Of a DNA stretch of 5,264 nucleotides, positions 1 to 5,264 are shown piece after piece. A program made the translations under genes and the position numbers. The stretch spans positions 1 to 5,264 of the forward strand of contig NZ_JAHZPJ010000022.1 of NCBI RefSeq assembly GCF_019929345.1, written 5' to 3'. Position 1 is the stretch's first letter. Every line of letters starts with the position of its first letter. This DNA is from Streptococcus oralis (GTDB lineage: Bacteria > Bacillota > Bacilli > Lactobacillales > Streptococcaceae). The notes beneath the pieces were generated by a model, which was not told the DNA's origin, did no database searches, and saw only the letters and a list, made by a program, of their open reading frames with translations.

Positions 1-332
1 TTGATAAAGTCAGGCTGGTTGACCTTGAGCTCTGCGAACTCATCTGAGATGAGAAAGAGGTGAGGGAGAGGCTCAGTTGCTTCCCCGTTTTTAAATTTCT
101 TTTGATATTGGTTGATATGATTGACTTCAAACTCTCTGAAGAGCCGCTCACGACGGTGAATCTCCGCATTGATGGAAGCCAGCGCCCGCATGGATTGGGC
201 TCCGTCCAAGTTGGTAATGGTTCCCAAGAGATGAGGCAGGTTCTTGAAAAGATTGGCCATTCCCCCACCCTTGTAGTCAATGAACAGAAAGGCCACATCG
301 TGTGGGTGGAAGTTGACAGCCAGACTCAGGAT
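1..332 (-). pseudogene. essC: 5'-truncated second essC copy (EssC D1 ATPase fragment), continues past left edge
   Basis: Reading the minus strand from 332 to 3 gives 110 uninterrupted codons that match the first FtsK/SpoIIIE-type ATPase domain (D1) of EssC. It begins [12 protein letters not shown], continues [25 protein letters not shown] and VNHINQY, and has the Walker B block [16 protein letters not shown]. In intact EssC the P-loop (Walker A) lies immediately before [11 protein letters not shown]. Here that position is replaced by unrelated AT-rich sequence (LFYPKH then low-complexity residues), so the gene is cut just after Walker A. The frame stays open upstream to a stop at 483-485, but contains no ATG and no ribosome binding site, so a normal start is not visible. 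It is not the same molecule as the essC at the right edge, which ends at 4425. GC is about 47-58%, against about 22% just upstream. The fragment probably continues leftwards through D2 and D3. Identity as EssC D1 is firm; pseudogene status is inferred from the missing 5' part. Confidence 0.85.
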
Positions 333-413
333 ATGTTTTGGGTAAAATAGCAGAGCAGAGAAATTAATGAAAAAATGGAAATCTCTAGAAGTGATAAAAA
401 ATATTCTTGTCAC

Positions 414-422
414 ATTATACCA
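414..422 (-). promoter_or_regulatory. Extended -10 promoter candidate facing the truncated essC
   Basis: The minus strand reads TGGTATAAT here, a perfect extended -10 (TGn followed by TATAAT). A weak -35, TTTTGA, lies at 442-437 with 17 nt spacing. A transcript would start near 407 and run into the essC fragment. It sits just downstream of the operon terminator, so it could restart transcription independently. No SD plus start codon follows before the essC homology. In such AT-rich DNA a chance match is possible. Confidence 0.45.
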
Positions 423-451
423 TATGATAGAGAAGATCAAAAACAAATTAA

Positions 452-483
452 AATAGAAGACTACACCAACATAGTCTTCTATT
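452..483 (-). terminator. Intrinsic terminator of the T7SS effector operon
   Basis: A perfect 12-bp inverted repeat (452-463 pairing with 472-483) encloses an 8-nt loop. On the minus strand it is followed by a T-rich tract (TTAATTTGTTTTT, 451-439). It lies 19 nt after the stop codon of the 123-residue gene, where a rho-independent terminator for the leftward operon is expected. The stem core is AGAAGACTA/TAGTCTTCT. On the plus strand the following sequence is less T-rich, so minus-strand use is favoured. Confidence 0.85.
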
Positions 484-502
484 CATATCCTTTTAGAATC
501 AT

Positions 503-874
503 TTATTTTTCAGCACCAGGGGCTTGGCTTTGAAATTTACTGTTCTGAATATCAGTGACTTTTTTCTGATACGATTTTTCATTAAAAGATTTCTTCAACG
601 AAAAATCATTGATGGCAATCGCCAAATTCTTATCCCTGCTTTCAAAAGCTTTTGCTGCTCCTGCCAAATAACTATTAAAATTGGTAATAGCCATATTTAT
701 TGTGTCTTTTCCTTCTCTGAAAGAATTGATGCAAGCTGTTAAACCAGGTTCTGAACTATCCTCAACCCAATTAGTAGCAGATACATCCTGAGCCGCAAAA
801 GCTGTTTGAAGCTCTTTCTTATTGACATTCTGCAAACGTGCTGTATCTATTTCGACTTTATCTACTTTTCCCAT
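503..874 (-). CDS. Small helical WXG100/Lap1-like T7SS-associated protein
   Basis: This 123-residue protein has no signal peptide, no membrane segment and one Cys (residue 48). It is mostly predicted helix: a first helical region around residues 18-30, a turn containing W36 followed by acidic and small residues (NWVEDSSEPG), then a long helix around 45-92. FESRD at residues 77-81 fits the FxxxD pattern described in Lap1 (DUF3130/TIGR04197-type) targeting partners of LXG effectors, analogous to the YxxxD/E signal of WXG100 proteins. Size and layout fit that superfamily, but I cannot assign a family with certainty. It is the last gene of the operon, 8 nt after the membrane-anchored protein gene and 19 nt before the terminator. 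Lap1-like genes usually precede the LXG gene, so this position is unusual. The start is supported by AGGAG 5 nt upstream. Likely role, inferred: secreted substrate or targeting chaperone for the 721-residue effector. It could instead be a soluble immunity protein. Confidence 0.8.
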   Translation of the reverse strand: MGKVDKVEIDTARLQNVNKKELQTAFAAQDVSATNWVEDSSEPGLTACINSFREGKDTINMAITNFNSYLAGAAKAFESRDKNLAIAINDFSLKKSFNEKSYQKKVTDIQNSKFQSQAPGAEK

Positions 875-879
875 AGTAG

Positions 880-884
880 CTCCT
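880..884 (-). promoter_or_regulatory. RBS of the 123-residue gene, overlapping the preceding stop
   Basis: AGGAG on the minus strand lies 5 nt before the ATG at 874. Its first two bases, AG, are part of the TAG stop (885-883) of the 325-residue gene, so terminating ribosomes stop on the SD. This suggests translational coupling and fixes the start. Confidence 0.75.
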
Positions 885-1860
885 ATTCTTCTTTTTGTGG
901 ATGGGTTTCAACCCACTGCTTGAAATCATTAAAAGATCGAATCTGTGTTTTTTCTCCAGTTGTTTCATCTGTGGCATAAAGTTCCATCACTTCCTGACCT
1001 TCGGGCGCAAACCAATGAATTAAATCATTAAACCATTCCTCCTCATTGTATTGCTCTGGACGGAAATAGATTTTATTCATTTCTTTCATGTTTTTTGAAA
1101 TTTCTGGATATAGCTTAGAGAAGTTGGTCCCTGAAACATCTACAGAATCATCTTTATCAAATGATTGCACTAAGTATCCTGTAACCTTCTCTATACCGTA
1201 CTTTAATAATTCATTTCTAATCTGTTCTCCTATTCCACCTCTACCCCAATCCATAGATTCGTATAAAGTTTCTTTTGAATAAACCTTAGTTTCCTTTTGA
1301 TCCAAAAGTTGTTTGATTTCTTTTTCTGACATCTCCTTTTCAATTTTACCTGTATCTAGTGAAAAAATAACGTATTTATTTTTTTCCGCCTTGCCTTTTT
1401 CATATGAACTCATCCAGATCGGCAAATAGTCTTTTCCATTCCTTGTGAATGGATCATAGTACTGTGCTACCCGATAAGTATTTTCTTTCCCCATCAAATC
1501 ATAAAGATTCACTTCTTTACTAGCTAAATTAGACGGATTATGTAAATCATAAATCTTTATCTTGAAATACTCCTCTTTGCCAACTTTAGGTGAGGTAGCA
1601 TCGCTATCTACAAGAAGATAATAGTTTGAAAAATCTACTATATAATTTTGACTGTATCGAAAAGATATTCCATATTCCACATTTCTTTTGTTAGAAGCGA
1701 ATACAAACTTATTATCATCAAAGGCCTTTATATCTTCAATAATATAATCTCTATTAGGTTCTCCTACATAATCTTTTTTTCTTGCTATATTTAAGAAAAA
1801 TATTGTTACAAAAGACATTATAAGAAACAAAATAATAATAATCGATTTTCGTTTTCGCAT
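883..1860 (-). CDS. Membrane-anchored protein with large extracellular domain; candidate immunity/accessory protein
   Basis: This 325-residue protein is unrecognised by sequence. A basic start (MRKRK) is followed by one hydrophobic segment at residues 6-24 (IIIILFLIMSFVTIFFLNI) and then RKK. There is no Cys near its end, so it is a signal anchor rather than a lipoprotein. The remaining 300 residues are polar, rich in Lys, Glu and aromatics, with several beta-like stretches (KYVIFSLDTGKIEKE, EYFKIKIYDL) and a C-terminal part with many aromatics (EEWFNDLIHWFAPEG). By the usual rule of N-terminal anchors this part would face outside, although the basic residues flank both sides of the segment. 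It starts 3 nt after the effector stop, using an SD inside the effector's last codons, so the two are tightly co-expressed. Placement directly after an LXG effector is where immunity genes usually sit. TipC, which protects against the envelope-acting toxin TelC, is also a membrane-anchored outward-facing protein, but I see no clear sequence match. A T7SS surface accessory role is the main alternative. Confidence 0.85.
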   Translation of the reverse strand: MRKRKSIIIILFLIMSFVTIFFLNIARKKDYVGEPNRDYIIEDIKAFDDNKFVFASNKRNVEYGISFRYSQNYIVDFSNYYLLVDSDATSPKVGKEEYFKIKIYDLHNPSNLASKEVNLYDLMGKENTYRVAQYYDPFTRNGKDYLPIWMSSYEKGKAEKNKYVIFSLDTGKIEKEMSEKEIKQLLDQKETKVYSKETLYESMDWGRGGIGEQIRNELLKYGIEKVTGYLVQSFDKDDSVDVSGTNFSKLYPEISKNMKEMNKIYFRPEQYNEEEWFNDLIHWFAPEGQEVMELYATDETTGEKTQIRSFNDFKQWVETHPQKEE

Positions 1861-1863
1861 TTA

Positions 1864-4029
1864 TTACCACTCCTCAATTTTATTATGCCAAGTCAAATAA
1901 TTCTCTCTTCTAAATTCTAAGCCAAAGGTTGAAATATTATTTTTCTGTAAGATTCCCATTTCATCATAAACTTTATTAATACCAATTTCGGAAGGACTCC
2001 TATACTGCTCTCCTCGAAACAGGTCGTAGGTATCTTCACTAAGTTTACCTTGCTTATAGAGTTCCGCTGTATATTTATCAAAAGCTTTTAACTGATCAGA
2101 TTTCGTTTTCCAATCTCCCCCAGCTTTATCATAGATATATCCACGAACTCCATTTTTTTGCAAATCGTCAATCTTTAATATAGATTGCAAATCATAATTC
2201 AAATTATATTTCACTTCTCCTTTTTCGGAGGAATTTGAGGAATTTGGCTGATAAGTAGAACCACCAATATCAAATAAGTTATTCTTTAGCTTGTCCCTAG
2301 TTTCTTGAAGCTCTTTATCATATTTTATAATTTTCTCATAGCTTGATGCAAGAGTCAAAGCGTTGCCTGCATGGCTTCCCAGCTTTTCTTTATACAAATC
2401 ACCAAAAGTATATTTTCCAGCCTTATCTCCTGTTCGGATATAAGAACTTAAACTACCATCCATAGTCACTACACTAGAAATTGTGTCTAAAGCAGTACTT
2501 ACTCCTGGAATTGGAGCTAACGAAGCTGCTTTTGTTACAAAGGAAATCATTTCCTTTTGTCTCTTTTCTGGCAATTCCTTAATTTTTAGGAGTAAATCTT
2601 CATTTTGAACTCCAGCACTACTATAAAGTCGTTGTGTGTCCCATTGAACAGTCATTGCGCCTTTCTTAATATTAAAACTGAAATCACCAGTATTCTTGTT
2701 AAAAGTAATGTCAGAAACCCCAACGCTAGTATCGATGCGCTGTGATCCCGCACCATTATGAGCTCTAAAATTCTTAGAACTCTTCCCTACTTCCAAACCA
2801 TACATTGCTTCAAAGAGGTTCGTCAAACGACCAGCTTTTGCCATCTGTTGTTCAAAAGAAGCTAATTGGCCGCCTACTTGAGACATAGCCCGATCATAGG
2901 CATCAAACTCTGCCTGACTAGCATCAGAGTCTGGTACTTTAGGAACTAAAGCAGTTGCTGTAACTCCTATTAAACTAGCATGTCGATCTCCTGCATAAAT
3001 TAATTTTTCAAAGTAAGTTGAAGATTTTTTCAAATCCTGATTAGCGATAGCCTCGACATAACTCCGAAGAACTTCCATTTCAGGTTCTGACCCCTCTGTC
3101 ACTCTGGAATAGTTCTTAATTACTTCTCCATAAATCAGATCCATCATTGCTCCACTAACATCCGTTGTGTCAATTCCTCCGAGCTTAGCATGATAAGCCT
3201 TCAGCTTTTCATAGTATACTTTCTTCTCCTCATCTGATAGTTGGTCTACATCCCGAACAAGAAGCTCATTATCTTTACTAAATTTTATAAGATATTCTTT
3301 TAAAGCAGCTCCATCTCCTGAATTCTGTATAGATCCAATTAGATACATATTATCCTTAGTTAATTGTCCATTCTTTATCAAGGAAAGAGTATCTTCAATA
3401 GACAGCGAGCTAATGCTAGCACCATTAGCTATGATTGAATTAATCGTCACAATCGTTGAGTTATGAGCTGCCAATTCACTACTAAAAGTTGTATTCGCGC
3501 TAGCAAGATCTTCATGAGTATTATCTCTATCCTTCTTTAGATTTCCCAACAATGCAATAATATCATTTTGGATTGACTCTGTTGAAGGGTTTATAGTTAG
3601 GTCATGTGATCGAGGTGATTGAGCTAAGGCATCTTTTGCTGTTGTTAAAGCAGAGTCTAAACTCTCTTTTACAGAATCAAATTTTTTCTTTGTATCTTCT
3701 GTTAGCCATTTCCCTATTGACTCAATATCTGTATCTTTAGTCTTAATGACTGAACTTCCTGCAAATCCAGCATCATTAACATCCTCTATATAATTTGAAA
3801 TTAGTGTCCCATATTTTTCCATTGCAAGAGGAAAATCTTCATAAAGTGTCTTTGAAATAGTATTAATCCTATCTGTGAATGCTTCAACAGCTTCCGCAAA
3901 TTGTTGGTCTGTAGCAATATGGAGCTCCTGTTTGTAAGCACTGATTTCAGCACTATAAACTCTAGAAGCATTCACTGCATTAGTTGAATGGGTCTGTAGA
4001 CCTTGCTTATCTTTGATGTGGACTTTCAT
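1864..4029 (-). CDS. Large LXG-like T7SSb effector (candidate antibacterial toxin), C-terminal domain unassigned
   Basis: This 721-residue protein has no signal peptide, as expected for a T7SS substrate. Residues 1-200 are nearly all helical and follow the LXG-domain layout: a first helix (about 15-38), a second long helix (about 40-83: FAEAVEAF, LYEDFPLAMEKY), then a VIKTKDTDIESI-type segment at 94-105 where LXG proteins have their conserved acidic block, followed by a long helical hairpin to about 200. The LxG tripeptide itself is not evident; residues 36-44 read LHIATDQQF. Residues 210-410 are helical and charged. Residues 425-470 look beta-rich (ITFNKNTGDFSFNIKKG). Residues 496-521 form a hydrophobic, Pro/Gly-containing stretch (LAPIPGVSTALDTISSVV) that may be a pretoxin linker or membrane-active segment. 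Residues 590-605 are a Ser/Asn-rich linker, and 606-721 form a separate C-terminal domain (ending RRENYLTWHNKIEEW) in which I recognise no nuclease, NADase, ADP-ribosyltransferase or lipase signature. It is flanked by small helical proteins and a membrane protein, as in LXG modules. Effector identity is likely; activity is unknown. Confidence 0.85.
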   Translation of the reverse strand: MKVHIKDKQGLQTHSTNAVNASRVYSAEISAYKQELHIATDQQFAEAVEAFTDRINTISKTLYEDFPLAMEKYGTLISNYIEDVNDAGFAGSSVIKTKDTDIESIGKWLTEDTKKKFDSVKESLDSALTTAKDALAQSPRSHDLTINPSTESIQNDIIALLGNLKKDRDNTHEDLASANTTFSSELAAHNSTIVTINSIIANGASISSLSIEDTLSLIKNGQLTKDNMYLIGSIQNSGDGAALKEYLIKFSKDNELLVRDVDQLSDEEKKVYYEKLKAYHAKLGGIDTTDVSGAMMDLIYGEVIKNYSRVTEGSEPEMEVLRSYVEAIANQDLKKSSTYFEKLIYAGDRHASLIGVTATALVPKVPDSDASQAEFDAYDRAMSQVGGQLASFEQQMAKAGRLTNLFEAMYGLEVGKSSKNFRAHNGAGSQRIDTSVGVSDITFNKNTGDFSFNIKKGAMTVQWDTQRLYSSAGVQNEDLLLKIKELPEKRQKEMISFVTKAASLAPIPGVSTALDTISSVVTMDGSLSSYIRTGDKAGKYTFGDLYKEKLGSHAGNALTLASSYEKIIKYDKELQETRDKLKNNLFDIGGSTYQPNSSNSSEKGEVKYNLNYDLQSILKIDDLQKNGVRGYIYDKAGGDWKTKSDQLKAFDKYTAELYKQGKLSEDTYDLFRGEQYRSPSEIGINKVYDEMGILQKNNISTFGLEFRRENYLTWHNKIEEW
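1870..1875 (-). promoter_or_regulatory. RBS of the 325-residue gene, embedded in the effector's last codons
   Basis: GAGGAG on the minus strand is both the SD for the ATG at 1860 (9-nt spacer) and the codons for Glu719-Glu720 of the effector. Only three bases separate the effector TAA from the next ATG. Expression of the membrane protein is thus likely coupled to completion of effector translation, as suits an effector/immunity pair. Confidence 0.8.
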
Positions 4030-4040
4030 ACTCTATACTA

Positions 4041-4044
4041 CCTC
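4041..4044 (-). promoter_or_regulatory. RBS of the effector gene, overlapping the preceding stop
   Basis: GAGG on the minus strand overlaps the TGA stop (4045-4043) of the 122-residue gene and lies 11 nt before the effector ATG at 4029. It is a shorter match with a longer spacer than at the neighbouring genes, so initiation of the effector may be comparatively weak. Confidence 0.6.
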
Positions 4045-4411
4045 ATTTCTTCGCATTTTTTGCTGCTTCTATCTCGGCCAATCTATCTTGTGCTCGCGAT
4101 TGAAATAATGCCATATTAGTCTCGAATAGATCCAAGGCTAAAGCAGTGATTTGCTCATTAATTACTTCCTGAGTACTAGTTTTTACACTTACATACTTGT
4201 TGGAGCTATTTTTTATATCGTCCTGTTCCTTATCATACTCTTCGTCATATTTTTGCCCAGCTACATGAAGACTCTCCATGTCATCTTTAGTTGTTGGAAC
4301 ATTTGTACTAACCCCTTCTAATGCTGAAGAAGCTGCTTTGAGAGCCTCTATTTTTTTCTCAAGTGCAGCTAGTTCATTTTCTAGGGCTATAGTTGTTTCC
4401 GATTTTGCCAT
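4043..4411 (-). CDS. Small helical LXG-partner protein (YwqH/DUF5082-like, tentative)
   Basis: This 122-residue protein is highly charged, has no Cys or Trp, and lacks a signal peptide or membrane segment. It looks like a helical hairpin: helix 1 at about residues 5-33 with coiled-coil-like spacing (ENELAALEKKIEALKAASSAL), a central acidic region with MESLHVAGQKYDEEYD at 45-60, and helix 2 at about 78-118 (EVINEQITALALDLFETNM then QSRAQDRLAEIEAAKNAKK). This resembles small partner proteins encoded just before LXG toxins, such as YwqH (DUF5082) before YwqJ in Bacillus subtilis, or Lap2-type proteins in streptococci. The central W-x-G of such proteins would be replaced by the LHVAG turn. It sits between essC and the effector with 13-nt gaps on both sides. 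Inferred role: binds the helical N-terminus of the effector and helps deliver it to EssC. Family assignment needs a profile search; involvement in the T7SS module is well supported by context. Confidence 0.8.
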   Translation of the reverse strand: MAKSETTIALENELAALEKKIEALKAASSALEGVSTNVPTTKDDMESLHVAGQKYDEEYDKEQDDIKNSSNKYVSVKTSTQEVINEQITALALDLFETNMALFQSRAQDRLAEIEAAKNAKK

Positions 4412-4421
4412 AATTCATTTT

Positions 4422-4426
4422 CTCCT
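4422..4426 (-). promoter_or_regulatory. RBS of the 122-residue gene, overlapping the essC stop
   Basis: AGGAG on the minus strand shares bases with the TAG stop of essC (4427-4425) and lies 10 nt before the ATG at 4411. It ties the effector module to the essC transcript and translation; no separate promoter is convincing in between. Confidence 0.75.
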
Positions 4427-5264
4427 AGTACATTAAAACTTTAATCTTGTTTGCAATAGTATTTTGAACATAATAATGTGTTTGTTCTTCCAACAATTGC
4501 TCTCTTAACTGCTTATTATTAACAGCAACCACAGTTTGATCTGTAATTCTAACAGCCATAATTGCTTTCTTAAAGGACTTAGCTGCTGCAGAAACTGGAT
4601 CAATCTGTCGATTTAAGCTAGGTACAGTCATTACGATAGAGGCATATCCTCCTCGTTCACCTTTATTTAAAATATAAGCCAAATTATCACGCGTTTCTTG
4701 ACTCATTTTCTCAATTAATTCAGTCAAATTATAGAGCACCAAAGTAGCTACATGATCGAAATTTTTAGCTTTCATACGTTCATCAATTTTTTGAGAAATA
4801 ACTGCTATCAACTCCTCATATTCATCTGGATTATTAACAACTAATACATTCTCATCAGATTCAATCTCATTATATTGAGGAGCTAAAATAATCGTCTTTT
4901 GTTTTCCACGTGAAAGCAAACGAACAAAGGCCGCCATTTGGCTTTCTTTTTCTGTTAGATAAAGTAGATTTCCACCACAGGGGTTCCAAGTAACCGGCTC
5001 AACTGTCTCCAAGTCAAGTCCTAATGGCACGAGTCCTTGTTCATAGGCAGCCTGCACGCTTGCCCGACCATAAAAGTCCGCCTCTGTCAACTCCTCCGGC
5101 ACCATCGGGATGGCACTTGGGCGCTGTCCTGTCCAGGCTTCTTGGAGAGAAGCCACTTCCTGGCGCAGATTGTTGAGAACTTGGGTGTCATTGGCTCCTG
5201 AGACTGGCAAGGCCAGCTGGATAACATCTACCTCTTCACGTTTCATCAGTGCTCGTCCCTTGAT
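4425..5264 (-). CDS. essC: EssC, T7SSb FtsK/SpoIIIE ATPase, C-terminal 279 residues (partial, 5' end outside window)
   Basis: EssC is the membrane-anchored motor of T7SSb that recognises and drives substrates. The frame is open to the right edge: codons before the internal ATG at 5246 read IKGRAL, matching the PGR-type sequence near the end of D2, so that ATG is not the true start. Residues 1-50 (IQLALPVSG, EAWTGQRPSAIPMVPEEL) are the D2-D3 connection, and LVPLGLDLETVEPVTW (about 78-93) opens D3. Where a Walker A would follow (NLLYLTEKESQMAAF, about 99-113) there is no GxxGxGK, and the Walker B position (ATLVLYNLTEL, about 173-183) lacks the acidic pair. D3 therefore looks non-catalytic and probably serves in substrate recognition. 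GC falls from about 52-60% to about 30% near 4920-4980, close to the degenerate P-loop. In Staphylococcus aureus the EssC C-terminus is variable and matched to different downstream effectors. The gene ends TAG with the next RBS overlapping. Confidence 0.93.
   Translation of the reverse strand: MKGRALMKREEVDVIQLALPVSGANDTQVLNNLRQEVASLQEAWTGQRPSAIPMVPEELTEADFYGRASVQAAYEQGLVPLGLDLETVEPVTWNPCGGNLLYLTEKESQMAAFVRLLSRGKQKTIILAPQYNEIESDENVLVVNNPDEYEELIAVISQKIDERMKAKNFDHVATLVLYNLTELIEKMSQETRDNLAYILNKGERGGYASIVMTVPSLNRQIDPVSAAAKSFKKAIMAVRITDQTVVAVNNKQLREQLLEEQTHYYVQNTIANKIKVLMY

Larger units (their letters stand above)
333..4960. other. Low-GC effector cassette between two essC segments
   Basis: By hand count in 60-base blocks, GC is 22% at 361-420 and 27% at 4441-4500. 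It is 47-58% in the left essC fragment and 52-60% in the right essC beyond about 4980, with intermediate values (32%, then 42%) across 4861-4980. The cassette carries the last part of essC, the four module genes and the terminator. The left boundary is sharp, at the edge of essC homology; the right boundary is approximate and lies inside the essC reading frame. I see no transposase, integrase or terminal inverted repeats, so exchange by homologous recombination in essC is the simpler explanation. Confidence 0.6.

Noticed and set aside
60..350. Plus-strand open frame of 96 codons
   Set aside because: It lies antisense to the EssC D1 fragment, which has clear family motifs on the minus strand; the plus-strand product resembles nothing and has no RBS context that fits.
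452..492. Mini-ORF on the minus strand (ATG after AAAAGG, 12 codons, [12 protein letters not shown])
   Set aside because: It lies inside the terminator stem-loop; the codons are explained by the hairpin, and the SD-like AAAAGG is a weak match in AT-rich DNA.
573..607. 8-bp inverted repeat GATTTTTC/GAAAAATC with a 19-nt loop
   Set aside because: It falls within the coding region of the 123-residue gene, is AT-rich and has no T tract after it; likely chance.
524..742. Plus-strand open frame of 72 codons
   Set aside because: It is a shadow of the 123-residue minus-strand gene, which has an SD, operon context and helical protein features.
1088..1282. Plus-strand open frame of 64 codons
   Set aside because: It is a shadow inside the 325-residue minus-strand gene; no SD and no recognisable protein.
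4430..4460. Possible promoter (TTGCAA ... TAATGT) ahead of the 122-residue gene
   Set aside because: Spacing is only about 15 nt and the -10 is poor; the SD/stop overlap points to read-through from essC instead.
5244..5246. ATG at 5246 as the start of a 273-residue protein
   Set aside because: The frame is open to the window edge and the six upstream codons (IKGRAL) fit EssC, so this is an internal Met of a partial gene.
1..5264. Insertion sequence, CRISPR array, tRNA or rRNA
   Set aside because: No transposase-like protein, no regularly spaced repeats and no structured RNA pattern found on either strand.

Overview
The window is the 3' end of a type VIIb secretion (T7SSb) locus from a low-GC Firmicute, most likely a Streptococcus. 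Three things support this: an EssC-type FtsK/SpoIIIE ATPase at the right edge, a compact all-minus-strand operon of small helical proteins around a large LXG-like secreted protein, and strong Shine-Dalgarno sites. I cannot name the species from sequence alone.

Reading in the direction of transcription (right to left): (1) 5264-4425 is the C-terminal 279 residues of EssC, including a third ATPase-like domain (D3) without recognisable Walker motifs. (2) 4411-4043 encodes a 122-residue charged helical protein resembling the small partner proteins next to LXG toxins (YwqH/DUF5082-like). (3) 4029-1864 encodes a 721-residue effector candidate with a divergent LXG-type helical N-terminus and a C-terminal half I cannot assign. 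(4) 1860-883 encodes a 325-residue protein with one N-terminal membrane anchor and a large outside domain, a candidate immunity or accessory protein. (5) 874-503 encodes a 123-residue helical WXG100/Lap1-like protein with an FxxxD motif. Gaps are 13, 13, 3 and 8 nt and each SD overlaps or abuts the preceding stop, so the genes form one translationally coupled unit. It ends at a strong intrinsic terminator (452-483).

Beyond the terminator, still on the minus strand, lies a second essC sequence (332-1 and continuing off the window). It is the D1 ATPase of EssC, picked up just after the Walker A position and including an intact Walker B region. Its 5' end is abrupt: upstream is about 22-30% GC sequence with no start codon or RBS, although a good extended -10 promoter (414-422) points at it. 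This is a 5'-truncated essC copy, not the end of the essC at the right edge.

The layout is therefore essC(D3) - low-GC effector cassette - terminator - truncated essC(D1...). Both essC parts are near 50-60% GC and the cassette between them is much lower, with transitions near 333 and near 4920-4980. I infer a modular T7SSb region in which EssC C-terminus and effector set are exchanged together, and the downstream relic could hold an alternative, presently silent EssC tail and effector module.
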